64,000 nucleotides of DNA, taken from assembly GCA_964451955.1 (NCBI GenBank), contig CAYVKG010000006.1, positions 1 to 64,000 of the forward strand. Reading direction: 5' to 3'. The stretch is from JAPLNB01 sp964451955. GTDB lineage: Bacteria > Planctomycetota > Phycisphaerae > Tepidisphaerales > Tepidisphaeraceae. Below the pieces are notes generated by a model that did not search any database, was not told where the DNA came from, and saw only the letters and a list, made by a program, of their open reading frames with translations. Both the position numbers and the translations under genes were made by a program. Below, piece after piece: positions 43,160-52,450 of this stretch (position 1 is the first letter of the stretch; every line of letters begins with the position of its first letter).

Positions 43160-45256
43160 ATGAGAGAGATGCTGTTTGTATTGGTTATGGTCCAGGTGAT
43201 TCCCGGGATCGCGCATGGAGCGGCCGATTCTTTTGCCGGCGCAATCGCGGTGTGGCACATGGCTGACGGCAGTGATTTGTCGCGACCGAGCAGCGAGCTC
43301 GTGCCGGTTGGCAAGTTGAAAGTCGGGGTTGCGCTTTCGGGTGCGGAGCGTGCGGCTTCGGTAGCGAGAGGGGGAGATGGGCGCGTTGCCGAGTTCGAGG
43401 GCGGCTATTTGAATGCCGGTCAAGGGTCGGGGGGGGAACTGAATCCGAGGACGACCGGTTTTTCGTTTGCGATTCGGATGCGCAATCCATCGGGCAGTTG
43501 GTCGTCGCCGCTGTTTTCGAAACACGGAGGTCATGACAGACTGGTGTACAACCTGTTTTCGGCGGACCTGGGGCAGGGTCAGATAATCGGGTTTGAACTG
43601 GGTACGGCAGGGACTCGTGGTATGACGCAGGTGTTGGCGCCGGTGTCGCTGATCGGGGCGGGTGAATGGCATGACATCGTGTGCCGGTACGATGGCGCGA
43701 AGCTGCAGATGTTCGTGGACGGGGTATGGATGGACGAGGGATTTCCGGTTGGGTTGGTGCGGGAGGGGAACACGGAGCCATGCCTGGTTGGGGCGGAGTC
43801 GGTAGGGGGTGTGGTGAAATCCGGTTTTCGCGGACTGATAGACCACGTTATGCTGTGGGATCGTTCGCTGACGGACGGGGAGATCGAGTTTTTGAGCGGG
43901 GGTGCGGGCGAGGTTGCGGCGAGGCGTTCGCGGTACGTGCCGGAGGGGGTGTCGATGCAGTACTATCGGCCGCACAATCAGTTCAACGTTGGTGATACGC
44001 TTCCGTTTTACCACGAGGGGAGGTTTCACTTTTATTACCTGCTGGATCGGGGGCATCATTCGGCGAAAGGGGGGCAGGGGGCGCACCAATGGGCGCACGC
44101 GAGTTCGACGGATCTGGTCCGGTGGACGATGCATCCGTTGGCCATTCCCATCACGCGGGCGGAGGAGGGGTCGATATGCACGGGCTCGGTGTTTTTCCAT
44201 GGGGGGACGTACTACGCGTTTTACGCATCAAGGCTCGTGGGGAAAGGGGAACACTTGTCGCTGGCGAAGAGCACGGACGCGATTCATTTCACGAAGACGG
44301 AGCCGAATCCGTTTTTGTCGGCGTCGCCGAGATACGGCAACGGTTTTCGCGATCCGCACGTATTTGTTGAGAAGCGGACCGGTCGGTTTCACTTGCTTGT
44401 TTCGACGATGCTGAGGGAGGGGAATCGCGGCTGCCTTGCGCATTACAGTTCGGTTGATCTGAAGGAATGGAGGGAGGAGGAGCCGTTCCTGATAGAGGGT
44501 TCGGAGGTTCCGGAATGCCCGGACTATTTTGAGTGGAACGGGCGTTATTACCTGATATTCAGCAACGGTCAGGTGGCGCATTATCGAATGTCGAAGAATC
44601 CGCTGGGTCCATGGGAGAAGCCGCAGGTTGACGTGATTGACGGCCCGGCCGCTCGGGTGTTGAAGACGGCGGCGTTCAAGGACAATCGTCGGATTGGGAC
44701 GGCGAGCATTTGGCCGTTTGGGTATGCCGGCTGGTCGGTTTTCCGTGAGCTGGTGCAGTTGGAGGACGGTTCGCTGGGGAGCAAGTTTCCGGCCGAGATG
44801 ATTCCGGAGACGGGGTACGCGGTGGGGCTTGAGTTGGAGGGGGATGGCGACGCGCGGCGGATTCGGGTGGATTCGAGGGCGAATGCGCGGGCGACGCTGA
44901 AGGCGATGCCAAGGAACGCGCGGATTCGCCTGCGGATCGACGGTAGTGCAAAGGTGGTGGGGCTGCGGCTGCGCGCATCGGGGGACAAAGGGGATGGGCA
45001 CGAGATCCGGTTCTTTCCGGCGAAGCGTGAGATGGCTGTGACGGGTGGGCATCGGCTGGCGGAGATCGGAGCGATGGACGGTCCATTTGGCGTGGACATC
45101 ATCATGAAGGATCGAATCCTGGACGTGTGTGTCGGAGAGCAGCGCACACTGATCAACTGGGTCCCGGATTTGTCGGGGGACCGGTTGGTTCTTTATGTTG
45201 AGGACGGCACTGCGGTGTTTGACCAGATCACCGTGAATCCGCTGGGGACTCGCTAG
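43160..45256 (+). CDS. secreted GH32-type glycoside hydrolase with N-terminal LamG-like domain
   Basis: 698 aa with signal peptide MREMLFVLVMVQVIPGIAHG. Residues 25-245 are a laminin-G/concanavalin-like domain (GFSFAIRMRNPSG, GLIDHVMLWDRSLTDGEIEF). Residues about 260-560 form the five-bladed GH32/68-type propeller: FRDPHVF carries the RDP transition-state motif (near 395) and VPECPDYFEWNG the acid/base EC motif (near 451). The usual WMNDPNG nucleophile motif is replaced by FNVGDTLPFYHEG, whose Asp may take its place. A C-terminal beta-sandwich follows. Family members hydrolyse fructans or sucrose-like links; this subgroup's substrate is uncertain. No strong ribosome site; the ATG was chosen for the signal peptide. 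Confidence 0.83.
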   Translation: MREMLFVLVMVQVIPGIAHGAADSFAGAIAVWHMADGSDLSRPSSELVPVGKLKVGVALSGAERAASVARGGDGRVAEFEGGYLNAGQGSGGELNPRTTGFSFAIRMRNPSGSWSSPLFSKHGGHDRLVYNLFSADLGQGQIIGFELGTAGTRGMTQVLAPVSLIGAGEWHDIVCRYDGAKLQMFVDGVWMDEGFPVGLVREGNTEPCLVGAESVGGVVKSGFRGLIDHVMLWDRSLTDGEIEFLSGGAGEVAARRSRYVPEGVSMQYYRPHNQFNVGDTLPFYHEGRFHFYYLLDRGHHSAKGGQGAHQWAHASSTDLVRWTMHPLAIPITRAEEGSICTGSVFFHGGTYYAFYASRLVGKGEHLSLAKSTDAIHFTKTEPNPFLSASPRYGNGFRDPHVFVEKRTGRFHLLVSTMLREGNRGCLAHYSSVDLKEWREEEPFLIEGSEVPECPDYFEWNGRYYLIFSNGQVAHYRMSKNPLGPWEKPQVDVIDGPAARVLKTAAFKDNRRIGTASIWPFGYAGWSVFRELVQLEDGSLGSKFPAEMIPETGYAVGLELEGDGDARRIRVDSRANARATLKAMPRNARIRLRIDGSAKVVGLRLRASGDKGDGHEIRFFPAKREMAVTGGHRLAEIGAMDGPFGVDIIMKDRILDVCVGEQRTLINWVPDLSGDRLVLYVEDGTAVFDQITVNPLGTR

Positions 45257-45279
45257 GCGGGTCGGTTGATCGGGGCCGT

Positions 45280-46617
45280 CTAGCCGTCGAGTGGCCAGCC
45301 GTCGCGATACTTGCGGCTGAGCAGAGCATTGGCGGCTTCGTCGTTGGTGACGCGGCCGGCGGTGCCGTCGTACTGCAGCTTCTTCCCGGCGCGGTATGCC
45401 ACGAGGCCGAGGAGCATCATTTCGATCATATCGCCGGCGTATTTGAAGTTGCAGGAGGTTTTGAGGTTGCCCTTGCAGGCGTTGATCCATTCGGTCTGGA
45501 AATTGCCCATGGGGGGTAGGACTTTGTCCTTTGGTCGTGGTTGGTAATAGGTCAGGTCGGCGCTGGCACCGAGGGGTATGACAATTCGGGTATCGAAGTC
45601 GCAGACGAGGAAGCCCTTGCTGCCTTTGAACATAGCGCCGTGGTCGATTTTTTTGAGGTCGACATATCGTCTGGGGTTTTGTGGCATAGCACCGCCCTGG
45701 TACCAGCCGACGCGGATAGCGGGTCGCCAGTCGTTGGCGGGGATGTCCCAATGGTTTTCGAGTTTGACGGGAGTGACGTCGGGGTTGAAGGGGTCGCTGT
45801 TGGCCATATTGGCTTCGGCGGAGGTGGGCAGGCCGGCGTCGATGGCATTCCAGACGAGGTCCATGGTATGGCTACCCATGTCTCCGACCTGTCCGGTGCC
45901 GAAATCCCAGTACATATTCCAGCTGAGACAGTTCATACCGGGTCCGAGCGCGAAGTAGTCGGGGCTGTAGGGGTGCATGGGTGAGGGACCGATCCAGAGG
46001 TCCCAGTGGAGATCGGATGGCGCTTCGCCCTTGGCGGGCGGGTAGCCTGGGCGTCGGAGTTGACGATCGCCCCAGGCGTAGCAATCGGAGAGGGTTCCGA
46101 TGACGCCGTCGCGGACGAGTTCGCGGACACGGTTGAAGTTTTCGATTTCGTGGCGTTGGGTACCGATCTGGGTGGCGATTTTGTCCTTGTTTTTGAGGTA
46201 GTTGGCCCGGACGACGCGAGCTTCTTCGACGGTGATGCCGAGGGGCTTTTCGCAGTAGACGTGGAGGCCGCGGTTGATGGCCCAGTTGGTGATGTGGGCG
46301 TGGGTATGATCGGTGGTGCAGACCATGACGGCGTCGATGTCTTTTTGGTCGAGGCACTTTCGCCAGTCGATATAGGTTTTGGCATTGGGGAAGCGTTTGG
46401 CGGCGCCGGCGAGGTGTTTTTCGTTGACATCGCAGAGGGCGACGACGTTTTCGTTGGAGACGACGCCGAAGTGAGCCTCGGCGCGACCCCAGGTGCCGAT
46501 CATGGCGATATTGAGTTTTGCGCCCGGGGCGTTCTTGCCTGCGCGCGTGCCGCTGGGGAGGATCAGAAAGCCTGCGGAAGCCATCGCTGCCGTCTTGAGA
46601 AAATCGCGTCGTTTCAT
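45280..46617 (-). CDS. Tat-exported Gfo/Idh/MocA family oxidoreductase
   Basis: 445 aa from ATG 46617 (GGAGAA 9 bases upstream). The signal MKRRDFLKTAAMASAGF is a clear twin-arginine leader. Rossmann fold LNIAMIGTWGRAEAHFG, then HVYCEKPLGITVEEARVV with the EKP signature, then the C-terminal sheet domain with GDMGSHTMDLVWNAIDAGL and a planctomycete-type tail (MMLLGLVAYRAGKKLQYD). It resembles exported dehydrogenases found in large numbers in planctomycete genomes. It lies 88 bases downstream of the PQQ-propeller gene on the same strand and is only distantly similar to the paralogue at 35822-37141. Confidence 0.9.
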   Translation of the reverse strand: MKRRDFLKTAAMASAGFLILPSGTRAGKNAPGAKLNIAMIGTWGRAEAHFGVVSNENVVALCDVNEKHLAGAAKRFPNAKTYIDWRKCLDQKDIDAVMVCTTDHTHAHITNWAINRGLHVYCEKPLGITVEEARVVRANYLKNKDKIATQIGTQRHEIENFNRVRELVRDGVIGTLSDCYAWGDRQLRRPGYPPAKGEAPSDLHWDLWIGPSPMHPYSPDYFALGPGMNCLSWNMYWDFGTGQVGDMGSHTMDLVWNAIDAGLPTSAEANMANSDPFNPDVTPVKLENHWDIPANDWRPAIRVGWYQGGAMPQNPRRYVDLKKIDHGAMFKGSKGFLVCDFDTRIVIPLGASADLTYYQPRPKDKVLPPMGNFQTEWINACKGNLKTSCNFKYAGDMIEMMLLGLVAYRAGKKLQYDGTAGRVTNDEAANALLSRKYRDGWPLDG

Positions 46618-46705
46618 TGTTTGAGTTCTCCGGAGAAAAGACGATCTACTCCGTCTACATTGGGGCTGGGCGTTCGTTGAAGAGTTGGCGACATGAGTGC
46701 TCGGG

Positions 46706-48031
46706 CTATTTGCCTTGGGCTGGGGGCGTTTCGATTCGGTAGAGATGGGTTTTGGTGCGCCAGATGAGGGCTTTGCCCGTGACAGCTGGCGATGCCATGC
46801 AGCCGTCATCGAGGGTATTGGTCGCCAGGATTTCGAAAGACCTGCCGGGTTTCAGGACGGTGGCTTTTCCCCGCTCGTTGGCAAAGTAGAGTCGACCGTC
46901 GGCGTAGATAGGAGATGCCGAGAAATTCCCGCCGATACGTCCACGCCAAACCGGATTTCCGGTGGGGACCTCGATGCAAGTGACGACGCCATCATCGCTG
47001 ACCATGTAGAGCAGGTCATCGACGATGATGGGGGATGCGGTTTTGGCGACGTCGCGGCGGACTTTCCAGGCCACGTGGGTGTCGGTGACGTCGCCGTTGC
47101 CGCCCGGTTTGATGGCCCAGAGTTCGGTTGCGCCGAGGCCGGTGATCATGAGGGCGAAACCGTGGCTGTAGAGGGGTCTTGGGGCGGCGGACCAGGCGAT
47201 GAAATGGACTTGCCAGAGTTCCTTGCCGGAGCGTGGGTCATAGGCATAGGCGGCCTTAGCGCCGGGGCTGAACATTTGTGGTTGCCCGTTGATATTGACG
47301 ATCAACGGGGTGCTGTGGGCCTTGCGGAGGTCGCCATCTTTGGCGAATCCCTGAAAGCCCTCGGCGTCGTTGAACACGACTGAGCGATCGGTTTTCCAGA
47401 CAGTCTTGCCGGTTTGTTTGTCGAGGGCCACGAGGTATTGGACGTCGGCGCCGTCCATGGTGAGGATGACGAGGTTTTCGAATAGGATGACGGACGAGGC
47501 TGGGCCGCGATAGTGGCGGCAGGGCAGGTCCTGCCGTTGCCAGAGGACTTTGCCCGTTGCGCTGTCGAGGCAGGCGGTTCCATAGACGCCGAAGTGGACA
47601 TAGACGCGGCCGGGTTCGATGGCGGGCGATGGTGATGCGTAACCGTTCTGGCTGTTGCCGAGGGGTTCCGGGTTGTCGGAATGGAACAGCTTGAGATTGT
47701 GGACGATTCGGCCCGAATCGGCGTCGACGCAGATGGCGTAGAAATCGTGTCCGTCGGGGGTGGCGGTGGTCATCCAGATGCGCCCGTCCATGACGACGGG
47801 GGTGGACCAGCCGCGTTCGGGGATCGGGGTTTTCCACTTGATATTCTCGGTTTCGCTCCAGGTGAGGGGGAGTCCGATGGTCTTGTTGTCGCCGGGGGCG
47901 GACACATGTCCATTGCCCCAGGGCCCGCGATACTCGGGCCAGTCGCCTCTTGCGACGGGCAGGCCGATTGCCCAGACGCAAAGGACCAAGCAGCTTGCCA
48001 AACCAGGACGTCGATTACCCGCAATCGCCAT
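46706..48031 (-). CDS. exported PQQ-like beta-propeller protein
   Basis: 441 aa from ATG 48031, chosen because CGGAG lies 6 bases before it and the product begins with a signal peptide (MAIAGNRRPGLASCLVLCVW, cleaved near VARG). The mature protein starts DWPEYRGPWGNGHV and shows the eight-bladed quinoprotein/BamB-like repeats: SGRIVHNLKL, TGKVLWQRQ, TGKTVWKTD, SGKELWQVH. Intact paralogue of the frameshifted gene at 16602-17871, which shows what that gene should encode. Role unknown; probable extracytoplasmic binding or scaffold protein. Co-transcription with the Tat oxidoreductase downstream is likely. Confidence 0.88.
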   Translation of the reverse strand: MAIAGNRRPGLASCLVLCVWAIGLPVARGDWPEYRGPWGNGHVSAPGDNKTIGLPLTWSETENIKWKTPIPERGWSTPVVMDGRIWMTTATPDGHDFYAICVDADSGRIVHNLKLFHSDNPEPLGNSQNGYASPSPAIEPGRVYVHFGVYGTACLDSATGKVLWQRQDLPCRHYRGPASSVILFENLVILTMDGADVQYLVALDKQTGKTVWKTDRSVVFNDAEGFQGFAKDGDLRKAHSTPLIVNINGQPQMFSPGAKAAYAYDPRSGKELWQVHFIAWSAAPRPLYSHGFALMITGLGATELWAIKPGGNGDVTDTHVAWKVRRDVAKTASPIIVDDLLYMVSDDGVVTCIEVPTGNPVWRGRIGGNFSASPIYADGRLYFANERGKATVLKPGRSFEILATNTLDDGCMASPAVTGKALIWRTKTHLYRIETPPAQGK

Positions 48032-48263
48032 GAGTGCTCCGTTGAGGTACATCGTGTACTATCGCGTTGACGCTCGGCTGTTGCCACCATCGGGGAGTGG
48101 TCCGGAAAGGCAGTTCGGGAGTTAGGGTGTCGCTCCATGGCGTACAAAGCCTGCCCTTGGGTATCCCGGGGAGGCGCACAAAACCTCCACAGCCGTTTCG
48201 CGACGCCCTTTGCGACAGAACGTGGGATGCACTTGCGGCGTCAGAGCCGGTGAGGTTGTCGTT

Positions 48264-50937
48264 TCATTGGGCTCTTCGGCGTCTAGTGGCTGCAACGCCA
48301 ACCAAGCCGAACGCGCCAAGCGCCAACGTCGAAACCTCGGGAACCAGGGCGACACTCCGGGCGCCCAAGATGCCCGTCTGCCCGATGAAGGCGCTGTCAA
48401 TCAGGAAGTAATCATCCGCGTTGACAATTCCATCGTAGTTGAAGTCGCCGTTGTACCATCCCTTGTTCTGGGTGATATACCCGCTGTCGATCTGAAAATA
48501 GTCGTCGGCGTCAATGAGACCGTCCAGGTTGGCGTCGCCATTCCAAGTGAACTTAACCAAGATGGCGTTGTGATCCACGCCGACTTGGCCGAAGACGTCG
48601 CGAATTGCGTTGCCATGGCCATCGTCGTTGTTCAGCACACCCAATGCCGTCATGCCTCTGGGGTCGTTGGCTGCGCTGGAACTTGTAATGCCCTTACCAT
48701 TGGCCCAGCCCGCTGGGTCTTTCATCGCGGATGCAATGAGGTCGGTGATCTCGATGAGTCTTGCGGCGCCATGATCCGTATCGGTGTGTTGAAGGACGAG
48801 CGAGGCGCTTCCCAAGTCCAGGGCGCCTGTCCAGTTGCCGGGCGACCCGGCGATACTCAGGTTGTTGACCACGCTGGCTTCCGCGCCGTCGCCCACAATG
48901 GACAGCCTCGCGCCAGGGGCAATTGAGACGCCGTGCTGTGCCAGAGACGGCACGGAAATGCTCGTCCCGTCGCCCACTGATAGGCTTCCGGAACCGAAGA
49001 CGACGGGAAAGTCCAACACTCCAGCGGTGTGGTTCAGTGTGCCGTCGTTGATCAACCTCTTGCCGGAAATGGTTCCGCCGTTCAGGTTGAGGGTTCCTGT
49101 GGGCCAGATGATCAGCGTACCGGAATCGCCTGCTGCCGGGGCCTCGGCGCTGATCGGCGCCTTGGCGTTCCCGATAATCACGGTACCGCCATCGGCGATC
49201 GTAAGGACGCCGTTGCCCCCCGCGCCTCCTATTGCCAGAGAGCCGTTCACGACCCAGGTCGAGCCATGCCCCGTGATAGTTGCGTGACCTATGGAACCGG
49301 AGTTGCAGGCGATATAGCCGTTTTCGCTCGTGACATGGGCGCCTGCCTTCGCCATCAGGATGCCGCTGCCGAGATTGCCTACCGAGAGATTCCCACTGCT
49401 GGTCCATGCCGAGCCACCACCGTCAACGGTCACTTCGCCGACGCCGGTCTCGCTGTCGCCAAGGATAGCACCGCCTGCGGTTACGGTTCCTCCCTCGCGG
49501 ATGGTGAGCTTGCCCTGACCGTATCGCCCGACGTACATCGGGTCGATCGTGTTCCAAGTGGCGCCGTCGCTCACGGTTGCCTCGCCGCTTGAGCCTTCTG
49601 CCCAACCGATGATGGAGTTGTTGGTCGCCAGGCGAGCCTGGTGGGTCACCTGAAGCACTCCGTGGCCTGCATTGCCCACAGTCAAAAGTGTTGCGATATT
49701 CCAGGTCGAGCCACTTCCATCTACAAGGACATTGCCTCTTCCGGAGGGGTAATCGCCGATATGTGCAAACTCACTTTGCACGATACTGTTGTTCTGAATA
49801 GTCAGTGAGCCGACTCCAAAATGCCCGACAAAGAACCCGGAGGTGTTGGTCCACACCGAGGCGTCAACGGTGGCCTCTCCGGTTCCGGTTTCGGCCCGTC
49901 CCAGCATAACGCCGTTAGCTGAGACCGTTCCTCCTTCTCGGATGGTGAGCTTGCCCTGACCGTCTGATCCAATGTACATCGGACCGGTTGTGTTCCAAGT
50001 GGAGCCACTCCCATTGACCAAGACATTGCCTATTCCCGAGGCGGAGTTGCCGACGTGTGCGAACTGACTTTGCACGACACCTTTGTTGCGGATAGTCAGC
50101 GTGCCCGCTCCCAAATGCCCGACATAGAGTCCAGAGGTGTTGGTCCACACCGAGGCGTCAACGGTGGCCTCTCCGGTTCCGGTTTCGGCCCGTCCCAGCA
50201 TAACGCCGTTAGCTGAGACCGTTCCTCCTTCTCGGATGGTGAGCTTGCCCTGACCGTCTGATCCAATGTACATCGGACCGGTTGTGTTCCATATGCCGCC
50301 GTTGCTCACGGTTGCCTCGGCGATTGAACCTTGCGCCAAAGCCAAGATTGAGTGAGAGGTGACCATCACGCGCGCTTGCCGAGTGATCTCAAGTATGCCG
50401 TGCCCCCCGTTGAGGTTCACGTAAAGGAGTTGCATGCGGGCCGAGGCTTTGCCGTCGGTCGTGTCGATTTCGCCGAGTTCGCTGAGTGTCAGGTGGCCGC
50501 CGTCTACAGCGAGCCAGCCCATGTTCAATCCGCCCCGCGCGGGGGGGCTGGCCGTTCCAGTTTGGTCCCTGAAAATTCGGGCCGAAATTCAACGCCCACG
50601 TCCCGCTATTTACCAGCACAACGCCGACGGTCGCCACGCCACCGGGTTGCGTCACACTGTAGGGCTCAACGTCGTGATGCCAGAAATCACCGAGGTACAC
50701 CGCCTGTCCACCGAGGTAGCTGCCAGGTTCAAGGTGGGTATGGTCAAAGATTGCCACGTCGCCTGAACCCGGGACAACATAGTTGGACCAGACTTGCGAA
50801 TGCCAAGACGCATCGGCTCGTGGCGGAGAGCCCAGGTAGTAGCGATCCTCGCCCCGGACTGCTCCGGCGTACGAGGCCACGGCCAAAGCGGCAACCGCCC
50901 TGTAGAGACCCAAAGATCGCTTCAACTGCCACCTCAT
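48264..50937 (-). CDS. exported T5SS/PEP-CTERM-associated repeat protein with dockerin-like loops, frameshifted in a C7 tract
   Basis: Start ATG 50937 has a strong GGAGG site and a signal peptide (MRWQLKRSLGLYRAVAALAV, cleaved near VRGED). This frame runs on to WNGQP and is then lost at seven C (G run 50541-50547 on the given strand); deleting one C continues into the long second frame (GGLNMGWLAVDGGHLTL) and gives 890 aa. The body has many T5SS/PEP-CTERM-associated repeats (GQGKLTIREGGTV, GEATVDASVW, GSGSTWN). The C-terminus has GITSSSAA, two dockerin-like loops (DANLDGLIDADDYF, DFNYDGIVNADDYF) and a PEP-CTERM-like tail: VPEVSTLALGAFGLVGVA then TRRRR. Probable surface or biofilm-matrix protein. 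Confidence 0.8.
49841..49997. repeat. 157-bp perfect direct repeat, copy 1
   Basis: Identical base for base to 50135-50291, offset 294 bp (98 codons, in frame), inside the PEP-CTERM repeat gene. Other repeat units of the gene differ at many positions, so this pair reflects recent duplication or gene conversion. Confidence 0.9.
50135..50291. repeat. 157-bp perfect direct repeat, copy 2
   Basis: Second copy of the repeat at 49841-49997. Recombination between the copies would delete exactly 98 codons without changing the reading frame. Confidence 0.9.
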
Positions 50938-51253
50938 AGTCGCCTCCTCTTGTTTGAGAAAAATGCGAACTCGATCCCAATATGGAGTGTGTGCGGTGAC
51001 TCAGGCTGCGCGTATGACTTCATCGCGAGGTGAACGGAACTACCGGCAGGGCGGTGAATTGTCGGGTTGCCGCTGACCGAGACGGCCGAGAGAGAATCGC
51101 AAATCAATCGCGATGTTCATGATAATCGTAATTCGGGAGCATACTGATTGCAATGTCGCTCGCGCGAAAAGCTCGCAGTATCGTTCGGATGCCGAATGCC
51201 AACGGCGCTGTCGTTCAACTGTACCACTCTCAGACAGTCAATCTGGAGGCCTG
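50938..51253. other. divergent intergenic region
   Basis: Between the PEP-CTERM gene (minus) and the ThuA-like gene (plus). Base composition is less G-biased than further left. Nothing recognisable beyond the ribosome sites GGAGG of both flanking genes; the frame open upstream of the ThuA start has no export signal or site and is not considered coding. Confidence 0.3.
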
Positions 51254-52159
51254 ATGTCGATTTGCCGGACCTTTTTGGCGGTGTTGATGCTGATCGCAAT
51301 CGGTTGTCCGTCCGTGTTTGCCGCTGAGAAGCTCAAGGCGCTGATCATTGATGGGCAGAACAATCACGACTGGAAGGCGTGCACGCCGGTGCTGAGGTGG
51401 ATTCTGGAAGAGTGTGGGCGATTTGCCGTTTCGGTGTCGACGACTCCGGCGAGGGGCCCTCAAGCCGATCCCGCTGGCTGGGCCAAGTGGAATCCGAAGT
51501 TCGCCGACTATGATGTTCTGGTGATGAATTACACCGGGGACCTGTGGCCGGGGAACGTGCGGGGGGAGTTTGTGAACTACGTGCGCAACGGGGGAGGGTT
51601 GGTGATCGTGCATGCCGCGGACAACGCGTTTCCAGAATGGCCGGAATTCAACGAGATGATCGCGGTAGGGGGGTGGGGTGGCCGAAACGAGAAGTCGGGG
51701 CCGATGATTCGGTACCGGGAAGGGAAAGTGGTGTTCGACAACCCCCCCGGGGCGGGGGGGACTCATGGTGCACAGCATCCGTTCTTGGTGGAAACGCGCG
51801 CACCGGATCACCCGGTGATGAAGGGGCTCCCGCCCGCATTTCGGCACGCGCCTGATGAACTGTACGCGAAGCTTCGCGGGCCGTGTAAGAACGTCACGGT
51901 TTTGGCGACCTCGTTTTCGGACCCGAAGACTGGCGGAACGAACGAGAACGAACCGATCCTGATGGCGATTGAGTATGGCAAGGGGCGATGCTTCCACACG
52001 GTGATGGGGCACGGTCCCGAGGCGATGGGTGGTCTGGGCTTCCAGATTACGTTGCAGCGTGGGTCGGAGTGGGCCGCCACCGGCCAGGTCACACTCGCGC
52101 CGCCCGATCCGCGAACGTTGACGACGGACAGCCCGGCCATGCGAAGGCCCGGGAAATAG
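51254..52159 (+). CDS. exported ThuA-like domain protein
   Basis: 301 aa from ATG 51254, preceded by GGAGG; signal peptide MSICRTFLAVLMLIAIGCPS ending near VFAAE. The rest is a ThuA-like (trehalose-utilisation, class-I glutamine-amidotransferase-like) fold: LIIDGQNNHDWKACTPVLRW, GGGLVIVHAADNAFPEW, and HPVMKGLPPAFRHAPDELYA. ThuA proteins are linked to disaccharide oxidation but their activity is poorly defined; planctomycetes have many exported copies. A run of C7 then G4CG7 (from about 51745) lies in frame here, unlike the disrupted homopolymers in two other genes. Confidence 0.87.
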   Translation: MSICRTFLAVLMLIAIGCPSVFAAEKLKALIIDGQNNHDWKACTPVLRWILEECGRFAVSVSTTPARGPQADPAGWAKWNPKFADYDVLVMNYTGDLWPGNVRGEFVNYVRNGGGLVIVHAADNAFPEWPEFNEMIAVGGWGGRNEKSGPMIRYREGKVVFDNPPGAGGTHGAQHPFLVETRAPDHPVMKGLPPAFRHAPDELYAKLRGPCKNVTVLATSFSDPKTGGTNENEPILMAIEYGKGRCFHTVMGHGPEAMGGLGFQITLQRGSEWAATGQVTLAPPDPRTLTTDSPAMRRPGK

Positions 52160-52450
52160 GGGTGGCGCGTGATAGTGATTGACAGGTGGCGGTCTTGAGC
52201 GAGTGGCCGTTGGCGCATGGTCCAGTGGCGACTGTCGGGGCGATTCTGGATTTGAAGGCCGACATTGGTTGCCTGCAAGAGTCGTCGCCCACTTGTGTTG
52301 GACCTGGATTGGCGCCGCCTGTTGCACGGTGTGGCGGCGTGTTTAACAGATGATGATTGCCCATGCTCGCTTGACGCCGGGAACCAAGGCGGGTGGGAAG
52401 TACCAGAGAAACAGAGGAAAGGGAGAAGGGGCCGGAGCCACGAAGGGGGG

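Noticed and set aside
51740..51765. C7 and G7 tracts in the exported ThuA gene as another frameshift
   Set aside because: The frame is intact across the tracts and ThuA motifs continue on both sides.
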